64,000 bases of DNA. Source: Acidovorax sp. A79. Its GTDB lineage: Bacteria > Pseudomonadota > Gammaproteobacteria > Burkholderiales > Burkholderiaceae_C. The position numbers and the translations under genes were made by a program. The notes under the pieces are model-generated. The model ran no database searches and was not told the origin of the DNA. It was given only the letters and a program-made list of their open reading frames with translations. The stretch is taken from positions 4,938,501 to 5,002,500 of the forward strand of contig NZ_AP028672.1 of the NCBI RefSeq assembly GCF_041154505.1, given 5' to 3'. This document shows positions 43,693-52,399 of this stretch, piece after piece (position 1 is the stretch's first letter; each line of letters begins with the position of its first letter).

Positions 43693-43723
43693 AGTATCAA
43701 ACCTCAAGTTAAATTGAGGTCAA
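43693..43723 (-). promoter_or_regulatory. SoxR-type promoter and SoxR box
   Basis: The palindrome CCTCAAGTTAAATTGAGG (43702-43719) matches the well-known SoxR-binding sequence with one base off perfect symmetry. On the minus strand it lies in the spacer of TTGACC (43718-43723) and GATACT (43693-43698), which are exactly 19 bp apart as in SoxR-activated promoters. Transcription would run into the RidA gene. soxR itself is divergent. Confidence 0.9.
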
Positions 43724-43755
43724 ATGCCGTGGAGAAAAACCCTGCAGGAGTTGTT

Positions 43756-44265
43756 GTGAAGCCAGGCAAGCGCGTCGTCCCCATCGTCCCCCTCGCCCCC
43801 GGTGTGCAGGGCGCCCCCGTTCCCGACGTGCCGGTGCACGAACAGTCCGAGCTGTCGGTGGGCGAGGTCGCCAGCCGCAGCGGCCTGGCCGTCTCCGCGC
43901 TGCATTTCTACGAGTCGCGCGGGCTCATCGCCAGCGTGCGCAATGCGGGCAACCAGCGGCGCTACCCGCGCTCCGTGCTGCGCCGCGTGGCGGTGATCAA
44001 GGTGGCGCAGCGCATGGGCGTGCCCCTGGCCGCCATCGCCGATGCCTTGCAGGCCCTGCCCGCCGGGCGCACCCCCACGGTGGCGGACTGGCGCCGCCTG
44101 TCGGCCCGCTGGCGCGACGACCTGGACGAGCGCATCCGCACGCTGACGGCATTGCGCGACCAGCTCGACGGCTGCATTGGCTGTGGCTGCCTGTCGCTCA
44201 AGGTCTGCCCGCTGCGCAATGCGCACGACACGCTGGCGCAGGAAGGGCCCGGGCCGCATTTTTGA
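43756..44265 (+). CDS. soxR: Redox-sensitive transcriptional activator SoxR
   Basis: The 169-residue protein has a MerR-type helix-turn-helix ('[20 protein letters not shown]', '[20 protein letters not shown]') and the [2Fe-2S] cluster site Cys140, Cys143, Cys145 and Cys151 in '[12 protein letters not shown]', the exact CX2CXCX5C of SoxR. The GTG at 43756 is chosen because AGGAG lies 5 bp upstream; it gives a 30-residue extension before the usual SoxR start. No soxS homologue is nearby, which fits the general rule outside enteric bacteria that SoxR acts directly on target genes such as the divergent RidA gene. Confidence 0.93.
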   Translation: MKPGKRVVPIVPLAPGVQGAPVPDVPVHEQSELSVGEVASRSGLAVSALHFYESRGLIASVRNAGNQRRYPRSVLRRVAVIKVAQRMGVPLAAIADALQALPAGRTPTVADWRRLSARWRDDLDERIRTLTALRDQLDGCIGCGCLSLKVCPLRNAHDTLAQEGPGPHF

Positions 44266-44488
44266 GCGCAGGTGCGTGATTTGCTGCGCCTGCCGGCGCG
44301 TGGTGAGCGGGTGGCGTCGCTTGTGCCCGTGGTCAGCAACAAGCCTCGAAGGCAGTGGCTGCCGCAGGTTGGTGGAAAAGGGGCTGCCATGCGGTGATTG
44401 CTGCAGGCGGATGGGGTGCGAGGGCAGAATGGGGCCAGGAGCGGACGCTCGATACACTCCCGCCCACTCCACAAGGCATCTGATCTCA

Positions 44489-44851
44489 ATGACCATCGCA
44501 CTTAGCACCGTAATCATCTATGCGAAGGACATGCATCGCACCGCCCGGTTTTACAGTGAGAACTTTGGCTACGAGACAAGTGGCGAAATCAGTGAGGGAC
44601 TTATCGAACTTCGCCCGATTGCCGGCGGCGCCGAGATACTGATCCATCAGGCCGCCAAAAGTCTTAGGCTTGGCTCCGCCGCCATCAAGATGTCATTTGC
44701 GGTGACTGATGTGCAAAAGTTCGTCGCGGCCGCCAAGGCAACGGGCGTTGTCTTCGGGGCCATCCATCAAGCAAACGGCTACGCATTCGCCAACACAAAA
44801 GATCCAGACGGGAACTCGGTCAGCGTTTCAAGCCGCAAGTTTCGCGACTGA
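44489..44851 (+). CDS. VOC-family (glyoxalase/bleomycin resistance-like) protein
   Basis: The 120-residue protein has the paired beta-alpha-beta-beta-beta modules of the VOC fold: 'TVIIYAKDMHRTARFYSENF' opens the first and 'DPDGNSVSV' closes the second. Possible metal ligands are few, so a binding or unknown enzymatic role is as likely as glyoxalase activity. Base composition here is visibly lower in GC than the flanking genes, a sign of later arrival. The 223 bp between soxR and this gene show nothing recognisable. Confidence 0.8.
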   Translation: MTIALSTVIIYAKDMHRTARFYSENFGYETSGEISEGLIELRPIAGGAEILIHQAAKSLRLGSAAIKMSFAVTDVQKFVAAAKATGVVFGAIHQANGYAFANTKDPDGNSVSVSSRKFRD

Positions 44852-45156
44852 CCGAGTTGGGGCCCGAGGCCGCCGCTGGACGAAACCACCCCAAAGCTGG
44901 CGTTGATTCACTGCCCGCTGGCTTGCGGCCCAAACTGCGCTGTCCAGGTGTCCGGCGCCTGCCTACTGGCAAGCTATAGTTTGCCGAGGTGATGCCTGCC
45001 GGGCTTGTCGGAAATTTGATATGTGTGCTTTTGAACAGCGCACTGACCGCAAGCCCCATCTGCAAGCCACTTCCAGGAGGAATCAGTGTCCAGAATATTC
45101 CGCAAGGTGCAGTCTATCCCGCAAGTTTTGCGGGATACATCACGCTAGACCGCACT
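44852..45156. other. Intergenic region between the VOC and GNAT genes
   Basis: The 305 bp have the same lower-GC character as the flanking two genes. A hairpin-like 'cgcaagttttgcg' lies near 45120, and 'aggagg' at 45078 precedes no obvious long frame; an in-frame extension of the GNAT gene to 44989 exists but looks non-coding. Nothing else was recognised. Confidence 0.4.
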
Positions 45157-45717
45157 ATGAGCCACTTCCCGGAGCTCGAGACTCGGAATCTCTTTTTGCG
45201 GGAGATCGTTGACACTGATGCTGAAGATCTTTTGAGCATTCATGGCGACGCCCAGCACATGAAGTGGTTTGGATCGGATCCCTTGACAGACATCGACGGG
45301 GCGAGAGGTCTGGTCCAGACGTTTGCGAAATGGCGTGAGGAACCTGCGTCCGGCACCCGCTGGGGCATACAGCTAAGAAGCGTCCCCGGCCTGATTGGAA
45401 CTTGCGGCCTGTTCCGCTGGAACCGAAACTGGCGAATGTGCGTGGTGGGCTATGAAATCTCTCCGCTGCACCAGGGACGCGGCTACATGAAAGAGGCATT
45501 GGCTTCGGTTCTCGCTTGGGGATTCGGAGAGATGGAGTTGAACCGTGTAGAAGCACAGGTGCATCCCGACAATCGAGCCTCCTTGGCCGTGCTCGGAAGG
45601 CTTGGCTTTGTGGAGGAAGGGCGCCTCAGAGAGGTTGGGTATTGGGCGGGGTCCCATCATGACCTGATGCTGCACTCGCTTCTGAAGCGGGATTGGAGGA
45701 GCGGCGGTGCGGCCTGA
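45157..45717 (+). CDS. GNAT-family acetyltransferase (RimJ/RimL-like)
   Basis: The 186-residue protein starts 'MSHFPELETRNLFLREIVDT' and has the RimJ/RimL pattern: 'GTCGLFRWNRN', 'YEISPLHQGRGYMKEAL' with the acetyl-CoA pyrophosphate loop, and 'EAQVHPDNRASLAVLGRLGF' near the end. Such enzymes acetylate N-termini of proteins or small molecules. It lies in the lower-GC patch with the VOC gene. Confidence 0.85.
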   Translation: MSHFPELETRNLFLREIVDTDAEDLLSIHGDAQHMKWFGSDPLTDIDGARGLVQTFAKWREEPASGTRWGIQLRSVPGLIGTCGLFRWNRNWRMCVVGYEISPLHQGRGYMKEALASVLAWGFGEMELNRVEAQVHPDNRASLAVLGRLGFVEEGRLREVGYWAGSHHDLMLHSLLKRDWRSGGAA

Positions 45718-45765
45718 CAGGCCGGTCAACTCCGAGGTTGAGCACCCTGTCGTCCCAGGATGGGG

Positions 45766-46011
45766 TCAAGAATGGACGAAGGTCAGGACGGCGAGAAGCA
45801 CCACCCCGGCCACAAAGAGGAGTCCGTCGAGCAGCAGGACGCTGCGGACAGCAAGACCAGGAACTCGGCTGGCGAACTCTCGCAATTGATCGGCGACCGC
45901 ATGGCCGCGCGGAAGCACCGCCGCGGCGGCAAGAAGGCCCGCGACGACCAGAACGGCCAGCAGCAGCGCTGCAGCCAGGTACCCAAGCAGAAAGCCAAAC
46001 GCATTCATCAT
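45766..46011 (-). CDS. Small two-helix membrane protein
   Basis: The 81-residue product has two strongly hydrophobic segments: 'FLLGYLAAALLLAVLVVAG' with 'LLAAAAVLP' and, after 'GHAVADQLREFASRVPG', 'SVLLLDGLLFVAGVVLLAVL'. The ATG at 46011 (or 46008) lies 37 bp after the stop of the large upstream gene, so the two are likely co-transcribed. No family recognised. Confidence 0.68.
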   Translation of the reverse strand: MMNAFGFLLGYLAAALLLAVLVVAGLLAAAAVLPRGHAVADQLREFASRVPGLAVRSVLLLDGLLFVAGVVLLAVLTFVHS

Positions 46012-46048
46012 GGTGCCCCCGGCGCCTCGCATGCTATTGCCACATCGG

Positions 46049-49000
46049 CTACCAGCATAACGGCGCCGCCTCGCCACGCCAGAATATCCACCGCCGCGTC
46101 TCCGCATACGGCGAGGTGCCGATGGAGTAGGGGTCCATGCCTGTCTCCAGGCGCTCCAGTTGCACCAGATAGCCGCCGTAGCTGGCCGCCCACAGCGTGC
46201 TGCCGTCGGGCGACGCCTCCATGGCGCTGATGGTGCTGCCGATGTGGTGGCGCCACAGCGGGCGGCCGTCGTCCCCGAGGGCGTGCAGGTAGCCGTCGGC
46301 ATCGCCCAGCACCACGATGCCGGGCAGGGTGGCCGAGGCGTACACGCGGCAGCGTTCGTCCAGTGGCGGGGCGTCTTCGTCGCCCGCAGCCCCTTGCGGC
46401 GGCCCTCCGAGGGGGACGGAGCGGGTGCCGCCCCCGTACAGGTGGCACGAGTTGGCGAACAGGCGCGTGCCATCGTGCGAGAAGGTGGCGTGGTGCGGGT
46501 AGGACGACAGCGTTTCGTATTCGGCCACCACGTTGCCCCGTGCATCGAGCAGGATGTGCTGGCTGTCCTGGTCGCCCACCGCGATGTGGCGCTCGTCCGG
46601 CGACAGGGCCATGTGCAGCATGTCGAGCGCCAGCACCGTGACCTCTGTGCCATCTACCCATTCTTCCTGCTGGTTCTTGGGCCAGGTGTAGGGGCCATCC
46701 TCGTCGAAGGTCTGGGGGTGCAGGCGCTGTACGCCGGGGCTCCCCTGACTGCCCTGGCTGGCCAGCAGGTAGATGCCCGTGGGGTTGCGCAGCAGCACGC
46801 GCTGGCCGTCGTTGAAGGGGATCAGCTCGTCGCAGCGCTGGCCCGGCGGGCCTGCCGACACCGGCACCTGGGGCGGCAGCCCTTCGTTGCCCTGGGGCAG
46901 TGCAAACCGGGCGATCACCGGGCCGTCGAATCCGTCGTGGGTGGTGATGTGCTGGCCGTCGCTCCGGGCAAAGCAGCGCCGGTTGGGCGAGCGGCCCAGG
47001 CCGTGCAGCGCGGGCAAGGGGGTGCGCCTCACGCCCTGCAGTTCCACCCAATGGGCGGCATCGTCGTAGGGCGCGCCGATGCGCGCCAGCACGCGGCCAT
47101 CGCCCAGCGCGAACACCGGGCCGATGAAGCTGCCTGCATCGGCGGCGTGGCGCACGAAGGCGTCGGGCGCGAACGCGAAGCGCCGGCGAAAGCGTCCGGC
47201 CAGATCCTCGTCGGCGTGGGTGTGGACCACGCGCGCCAGCTGCAGCACCGTGGCGGCAGCCGCCTTGCGCGGGTCGGAGGGCAGGTGGCTGTCTTCCTCG
47301 GTATCGCCTTCGCCGTCACGGTCGCCGTCTGCCGGGTTGCCGCCGTGGCCTGTCTGCGCCTCGGCCGCATCCAGGGCGCGCTGGTGGGCGCGGATGGCGG
47401 CCACATAGCCTTGTCCGTCGGCCTGCCACTGGCCGGACAGGGCCATCAGCTCGGCGGGGAAGACCGCCGCATCGGGGGCATCAGGCGCCAGCGGCGGCGC
47501 GGCCAGCAGGTGCACGGCCGCCGCGATGCGCTGGGCCTCGGCCTGGCGGGCCTGTTCCTGTTCGTGGCGCGCGCGCACACGGGTCTCCACCCCGCCCGCG
47601 AAGCGCAGCAGCCGCGCGATGTGGTCGGCCGCGCTGCGGGGCAAGGGGGCGCGGGCATCGCTCTGGCGCTGTGCGTAGGTGAACTCCACCACGGCGGGCC
47701 CGTCCAGCGCGGGCTCCACATTGATCTGGTAGGCGCTGTGGGCGTTGTCTTCTTCGTCGCCGGGGGCGTCTTCGCCGTTTTCCCAGCTGAGCTTGAAGGC
47801 GCGGCCCCAGGGCTCGCCGCCGTGCATGCAGGGCTGGCGCGCGCCCACCCACACGTCGCCTTCCCACCAGCCGTTGCGGTCGCTGTCCCACCAGTCGTTG
47901 TAGCGCTCGGTGAACATGGGCAGGCTGGTGAAGTCCTCGATGCGTTCTGCGGTCAGCGCGGCCACCAGGCGCTGGTGCAGCGGGTAGCGGGCGCGGTGCT
48001 GGCCCACGGCCTTGCGCAGGTAGTCCAGCACGCCACGCCAGGCCTGCGTGCAGGCCCGCCAAGCCTCGGGGGCGGTGTCGGGGGCCAGGGGCAGCCACTC
48101 GCCGGGCTCGCCTTCGCGGTAGGCGCGGTACACCAGCGTGGGCTGCGCGGTGGTCGGCACCTTGCGGCCCAGGACGGCGGCGGCCAGGCGTGCCAGCAGC
48201 CCCTGGCGCTCGGGCACCTGCGACACCGACAGGTAGAAGTCCCAGGTCTTCCACACGGTGATGAACACGTTGTCATCGCGCTGGTCGCCCTCCGCGTCCA
48301 CATGCCGCTGGCACAGCGAAAAATCGGTCTGCCGGAACCATCCCGTGGTCGTGTGCTCCTTGGGGCCGATCACCGGCGTGTGTGTTGCGGCGAGGATGTT
48401 GCGCACGCTGACCGCTTCATCGGCGAACAGGCCCGCCTCCAGGGGCAGGGCGGCATGGATGTCGTCGCTACTGCGCGTGGTGCTTTCGCCCGCGCGCACG
48501 GCGGCCACTACGCTGGGCCGGTCGAGCATGCAGCCGATGCCGTTCTCGCCATCGTCCGTGCCGTCATGGAACACGGGCGGGAACACGATGCCCGCGATCT
48601 CGCTGGAGAACTCCGCCCGGTGCGGTATGCCGCGCACCTCGTCCATGAGGAACTCCACCTGCTCGGGCCCGGTGATGTCCACGGGATAGGCATCCGTGAA
48701 CAGCGCCACCCGGGCCTGCAGGCCGCCCCGCACGGTGAGGCCGCCATGGCGGCCGTCGCCCCAGAGCAGGTCGGCCACCCGCAGCGCGCCCTGCACATGC
48801 AGCCGCTGGCCACCCACCACGGTGTTGCGCAGGCTCGCATCGCCCAGCACGGCCAGGTGGGCGGCGCCCCCGGTGCCGTCGCAGGTGAGCGCGCCGTCAA
48901 TCTGCAGGCACCCCTCGATCAGGACCAGAAAGGGCTGGCCCGCGAGGGCGGGATGGGCCGGGTGCGCGCCGCCACCCTGCAGCAGCGTCCGCAGAGGGCT

Positions 49001-49183
49001 GCCGCTGGCCAGGGGCGCATCCAGGTGCAGCGCGGTCAGCTGCACATCGCCCGCGATGCAGAGCACGGTTTCGGCGGCCAGGGCGGCCGGGTCTTGCGCC
49101 AGGCGCCCGGCGATCCAGCTGTCGGCGGGCAGACGGTCGGCCACATCGGCCAGCGTACAGAGTCGGGCGGGGGGCATGTGCAT
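46049..49183 (-). CDS. Large protein with bactofilin-like beta-helix N-terminus and beta-propeller-like C-terminus
   Basis: About 1044 residues from ATG 49183 (ATGs at 49177 and 49213 are possible). No signal peptide or membrane segment is seen, so it should be cytoplasmic. Residues 40-180 show short hydrophobic beta turns with glycines ('FLVLIEGCLQIDGALTCDGT', 'AHLAVLGDASLRNTVVGGQR') that recall polymer-forming bactofilin-like or other right-handed beta-helix proteins. The middle (200-560) has an unfamiliar domain with conserved-looking Trp motifs ('FITVWKTWDFYLSV', 'YNDWWDSDRNGWWEGDVWVG'). An acidic Gly/Asp linker near 650 precedes a C-terminal propeller of WD40/PQQ type ('HMALSPDERHIAVGDQDSQH', 'FSHDGTRLFANS', 'EASPDGSTLWAASYGGYLV'). 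Function unknown. Confidence 0.72.
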   Translation of the reverse strand: MHMPPARLCTLADVADRLPADSWIAGRLAQDPAALAAETVLCIAGDVQLTALHLDAPLASGSPLRTLLQGGGAHPAHPALAGQPFLVLIEGCLQIDGALTCDGTGGAAHLAVLGDASLRNTVVGGQRLHVQGALRVADLLWGDGRHGGLTVRGGLQARVALFTDAYPVDITGPEQVEFLMDEVRGIPHRAEFSSEIAGIVFPPVFHDGTDDGENGIGCMLDRPSVVAAVRAGESTTRSSDDIHAALPLEAGLFADEAVSVRNILAATHTPVIGPKEHTTTGWFRQTDFSLCQRHVDAEGDQRDDNVFITVWKTWDFYLSVSQVPERQGLLARLAAAVLGRKVPTTAQPTLVYRAYREGEPGEWLPLAPDTAPEAWRACTQAWRGVLDYLRKAVGQHRARYPLHQRLVAALTAERIEDFTSLPMFTERYNDWWDSDRNGWWEGDVWVGARQPCMHGGEPWGRAFKLSWENGEDAPGDEEDNAHSAYQINVEPALDGPAVVEFTYAQRQSDARAPLPRSAADHIARLLRFAGGVETRVRARHEQEQARQAEAQRIAAAVHLLAAPPLAPDAPDAAVFPAELMALSGQWQADGQGYVAAIRAHQRALDAAEAQTGHGGNPADGDRDGEGDTEEDSHLPSDPRKAAAATVLQLARVVHTHADEDLAGRFRRRFAFAPDAFVRHAADAGSFIGPVFALGDGRVLARIGAPYDDAAHWVELQGVRRTPLPALHGLGRSPNRRCFARSDGQHITTHDGFDGPVIARFALPQGNEGLPPQVPVSAGPPGQRCDELIPFNDGQRVLLRNPTGIYLLASQGSQGSPGVQRLHPQTFDEDGPYTWPKNQQEEWVDGTEVTVLALDMLHMALSPDERHIAVGDQDSQHILLDARGNVVAEYETLSSYPHHATFSHDGTRLFANSCHLYGGGTRSVPLGGPPQGAAGDEDAPPLDERCRVYASATLPGIVVLGDADGYLHALGDDGRPLWRHHIGSTISAMEASPDGSTLWAASYGGYLVQLERLETGMDPYSIGTSPYAETRRWIFWRGEAAPLCW

Positions 49184-49282
49184 CGGTGCGGGAGGAGGGC
49201 GTCCGGCGGGCATCGTACACCGCGCCCTGCACGGTTCCTGCTTTGCGCGGACAATCATGTGTTGTCTTATCAATGGACCGCC

Positions 49283-50224
49283 ATGACACAGAATCCCCCC
49301 GCCTTCGAAGTGCTGCCGCGCGACCTGTCCGCCTACCGCCAGGGCAACGTGGGCATCGACTACGTGCACCGTTTCGAATCTGGCCAGCCCGGCCCCCATG
49401 TGCTCATCAATGCGCTCACGCACGGCAACGAGATTTGCGGCATGGTCGCCGCCACGCACCTGCTGGACACGGGCGTGCGCCCGCGCATCGGCACCCTGAC
49501 CATCAGCTTCGCGAACGTGGCGGCGTACGAGTCGTTCGACCAGGCGCGCCCCTTCGAAAGCCGCCAGCTCGTGCACAACCTCAACCGCATCTGGTCGGCC
49601 GGCGAGCTCGACGGCACGGACGAGAGCCCCGAGCTGCTGCGCGCGCGCGCCCTGCGCCCCGTGGTGGCCGCGGCGGACCACATCCTCGACATCCATTCGA
49701 CCAGCCAGGACGTGGAGCCCTTCTGGGTGTACCCGGCCTACCCGCGCAACGCGGACGTGGCGCTGGCCCTGGGACGCCCGCCCGTGCACCTGGTCATGCC
49801 CAGCGGGCTGGGGTCGGGGACGCCGCTCATCCAGCACGGCCGCCATGGGCTGGCCGACAGCCAGGGGGTGGCGCTGGTGGTGGAATGCGGCCAGCATTTC
49901 CTGCAGTCGGCGGCCGACATGGCGACGGCGGTGGCACTGGATTTCCTGGCGCACTTCGGCCTGATCGAGGCAGCTGCGGGCCGGCCCGTGCCCGGTCCCC
50001 AGCGCCGCTACGAGCTGCTGGAGACCTGCATGGTGCGCACGCCCGGTTTCCGGTTCACACGGCCGGTGCAGGGGTTCGAGGTGTTCGCGAAGGACGAACT
50101 CATCGCCACCGATGGTCCGCACGAGATCCGCGCGCTCTGTGATGACTGCACGGTGCTGATGCCCACGCGCGAACCTATCGTGGGCCGCGAGGCGGTGTAC
50201 CTCACGCGGCCTCTCGCGGTCTGA
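49283..50224 (+). CDS. Succinylglutamate desuccinylase / aspartoacylase family protein
   Basis: The 313-residue protein is an M14-like zinc deacylase. The zinc ligands are in 'LTHGNEICGM' (His and Glu) and 'DIHSTSQDVEPFW' (His), and the general base Glu is in 'VVECGQH'. Members remove acyl groups from amino acids such as N-acetylaspartate or succinylglutamate; no arginine-degradation genes are nearby to point to AstE. It is divergent from the 1044-residue protein gene with 99 bp between. Confidence 0.85.
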   Translation: MTQNPPAFEVLPRDLSAYRQGNVGIDYVHRFESGQPGPHVLINALTHGNEICGMVAATHLLDTGVRPRIGTLTISFANVAAYESFDQARPFESRQLVHNLNRIWSAGELDGTDESPELLRARALRPVVAAADHILDIHSTSQDVEPFWVYPAYPRNADVALALGRPPVHLVMPSGLGSGTPLIQHGRHGLADSQGVALVVECGQHFLQSAADMATAVALDFLAHFGLIEAAAGRPVPGPQRRYELLETCMVRTPGFRFTRPVQGFEVFAKDELIATDGPHEIRALCDDCTVLMPTREPIVGREAVYLTRPLAV

Positions 50225-50248
50225 GGGTCTTCGGGCACCCCCGCCAGC

Positions 50249-50788
50249 TCAGAACGATGAGCCGGGCTGCGCGAGAAAAGCGGTTTCCTGCGCGGTGGAG
50301 CCGCGCCCCAGCACGGCGTTGCGGTGCGGATACCGGCCAAAGCGCGCGATGATGTCGCGGTGGCGCAGCTCGAACCGCAGGTTGTCTTCCAGGCCGGGCT
50401 GGTCGAACAGCGCCATCGCCTGCGCGTGGATGGTGCTCGACTCGCTGTGCATGTAGGGCATGTACGCAAAGGCGCGCTGGGCGGTGGGCAGGTCCCGGTC
50501 ATGCCGGCCGGCCACCAGTTCCTGGGCGAGCGCCAGCGCCTGCGCGTCCTGTGCGAACGCCAGGGGCGAGCCGCGGTGGATGTTGCGGGAAAACTGATCG
50601 AGCACCAGGATTTCCGCCAGGCGCCCGCGCGCCGTGCTGCGCCACGTCCACAGCTCGCAAAGGCGCGCGGCCTCCCAGGTGGCGCCGAAGCGTTCGCGGA
50701 TGGTGGCGTCCAGTGCATCTTCCTGGGCGAAGTGTTGCGCGGGCGTGAGTTCTTCGAACCAGAAATGAAGGACGTCTTCAGCTTGCAT
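50249..50788 (-). CDS. DUF924 family protein
   Basis: The 179-residue helical protein starts 'MQAEDVLHFWFEELTPAQHF' and contains 'ILVLDQFSRNIHRGSPLAFA' and 'YMPYMHSES', the DUF924 hallmarks, in a TPR-like all-helical arrangement. Function unknown. The ATG at 50788 is followed by the standard N-terminus; a longer frame upstream is non-coding-like. It converges on the aspartoacylase-like gene. Confidence 0.87.
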   Translation of the reverse strand: MQAEDVLHFWFEELTPAQHFAQEDALDATIRERFGATWEAARLCELWTWRSTARGRLAEILVLDQFSRNIHRGSPLAFAQDAQALALAQELVAGRHDRDLPTAQRAFAYMPYMHSESSTIHAQAMALFDQPGLEDNLRFELRHRDIIARFGRYPHRNAVLGRGSTAQETAFLAQPGSSF

Positions 50789-50912
50789 GGGGCGTTCTCT
50801 GGATGAAATGGGCAGCAGGCGCCGGAGCGTGGTGCCTGGGATGCTATGGATGCAATGCGCGCATGTTCGCCGCAGGCCTGGCAGGGAGGGTGCCTTGCAG
50901 TCGATGGCTTGC

Positions 50913-51140
50913 TTACTTGCCTGTTTCCTTGTCCAGGCGGATCTTGCCATCCCGCACGTACTGGTTGAACTGGTCGCGGGGAATGGCGGCCGAACCCACG
51001 GCGTCATTGTCGGCCGTCCAGCTCAGGGTGGTGCTGTCCTTGGCGGGCTCGATTTCCACGGGGCCCTTGGGTATGGTGAGCGGCGCGCCGTCACCCGGGG
51101 TGTAGGTAACGTGGCCTGCGATGGTGGCGTGCTGTGTCAT
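50913..51140 (-). CDS. Small hypothetical protein
   Basis: The 75-residue product starts 'MTQHATIAGHVTYTPGDGAP' and contains 'STTLSWTADNDAVGSAAIPR' and 'QFNQYVRDGKIRLD'. It is polar, likely beta-rich, and soluble. A GGAGATCG sequence precedes the start at 51140. No family was recognised. Confidence 0.65.
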   Translation of the reverse strand: MTQHATIAGHVTYTPGDGAPLTIPKGPVEIEPAKDSTTLSWTADNDAVGSAAIPRDQFNQYVRDGKIRLDKETGK

Positions 51141-51282
51141 GCGATCTCCTTTGGCGGGGTACTGCCGCAATACTGGTCGCTTCATTGGACCGCCAAGCGC
51201 GCCGCCGCGCTGTAAGACCATGCCGTGCATCGGCGCGGGCCGTGGCCCAGATCCACCCATCCCGGACCCCTCGTGCCCGGTG

Positions 51283-52200
51283 TCAGGGCGGCAGCACGGC
51301 CTGCGTGCGTTCCTGCCGCACCAGGTACAGCCCGCTGCCGATGATGATGGCGCCGCCCAGCAGCGTGGAATAGCCCGGCACGGTCTGCCACAGCACCCAG
51401 TCCAGGCCCATGCCCCAGGCCAGCGCCGTGTATTCAAACGGCGCCACCACCGATGCCTGCCCGTGCCGGAACGCCTCGGTGATCGCCAGCTGGCCCAGGA
51501 AGCCCGTGACCGCCAGGCCCGCCACCAGCGGCCAGTGCGCTTGCGCCACACCCACCCAGCGGGGCCAGGCCAGCGCCCCCGCGCCCAGCGCCAGGAAGGC
51601 CGTGGTCCAGAACACCAGGCTGGCGCTGGAATCCGTGCGGCTGAGCACGCGGCCCGTGATGGCCGACACGGCGTACCCGCACGCCGCCCCCAGCACGGCC
51701 AGCGCGCCCAGGGTGAAGAAGGCCTCCTGGCTCGGCCGCAGGGCCACGACGACGCCCACCATGCCCAGCGCGATCGCTACCCAGTGCGCGGCGCGCACCT
51801 TCTCGCGCAGCACCACGGTCGACAGCGCCGTGATCAGCAGCGGTGCGATGAAAAACAGCGTGTAGGCCTCGGCCAGGCCCAGTTCCTTGAGCGCATAGGT
51901 GAACAGGCCCAGCATGGTCACGTTGAGCACGCCGCGCAGCAGGTGAAGGGGCCAGCGCACCTGGAGCAGGCGGCCCGCCTCGCCGCGCCACAGCACATAC
52001 AGCGCCACCAGCGGCAGCGCCGCCCAGCCGCGCAGCGCCGCCACCTGCATGGCCGGGTAGCTGGCCGACAGGGTCTTGAGCAGTGCGTCCATCAGGGAGA
52101 AAAAGCCTACGGCCGCCACCATGGCGACGATGCCGCGCAGGTTGCCCGTGGCCGCCGTGTGCGCCGCCGTGGGCGCGCGGGGGTTGCCGGCCTGCGTCAT
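51283..52200 (-). CDS. EamA/DMT-family transporter
   Basis: The 305-residue protein has ten membrane segments in two five-helix repeats, each with the EamA pattern ('LRGWAALPLVALYVLWRGEA' in the first, 'PFEYTALAWGMGLDWVLWQT' in the second). Members export amino acids or other metabolites; substrate unknown. The ATG at 52200 gives the expected short N-terminus. Confidence 0.88.
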   Translation of the reverse strand: MTQAGNPRAPTAAHTAATGNLRGIVAMVAAVGFFSLMDALLKTLSASYPAMQVAALRGWAALPLVALYVLWRGEAGRLLQVRWPLHLLRGVLNVTMLGLFTYALKELGLAEAYTLFFIAPLLITALSTVVLREKVRAAHWVAIALGMVGVVVALRPSQEAFFTLGALAVLGAACGYAVSAITGRVLSRTDSSASLVFWTTAFLALGAGALAWPRWVGVAQAHWPLVAGLAVTGFLGQLAITEAFRHGQASVVAPFEYTALAWGMGLDWVLWQTVPGYSTLLGGAIIIGSGLYLVRQERTQAVLPP

Positions 52201-52399
52201 GGGCGGGCCGCCAGGTGGGAGCGGCGCGCGCGAGGTGCGGGCGCCGGGCTGCGGCAGGGCGGGGGAAAAGGCTGCGCGGGTGGGGTGTGCATGTGCGATG
52301 CCGGCGGCATGCTGGTGGCGCCGCGGGCCCAGGTGGCTGAGGGCCAAAAAGTGTAGCGCACGCGCGGTGCCGGAAATGGCTGGCCCGGGCTGCGCCCGC

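Noticed and set aside
49248..49260. Match 'ggacaatcatgtg' in the aspartoacylase promoter to the DnaA-box repeat
   Set aside because: Only about 13 bases agree and the DnaA box itself is not complete here; probably chance.
46160..49282. Very long plus-strand frame opposite the 1044-residue protein gene
   Set aside because: Only its last part (from 49283) is the aspartoacylase-like gene. The rest is the antisense of the large protein and has Gly/Ala/His-rich shadow composition.
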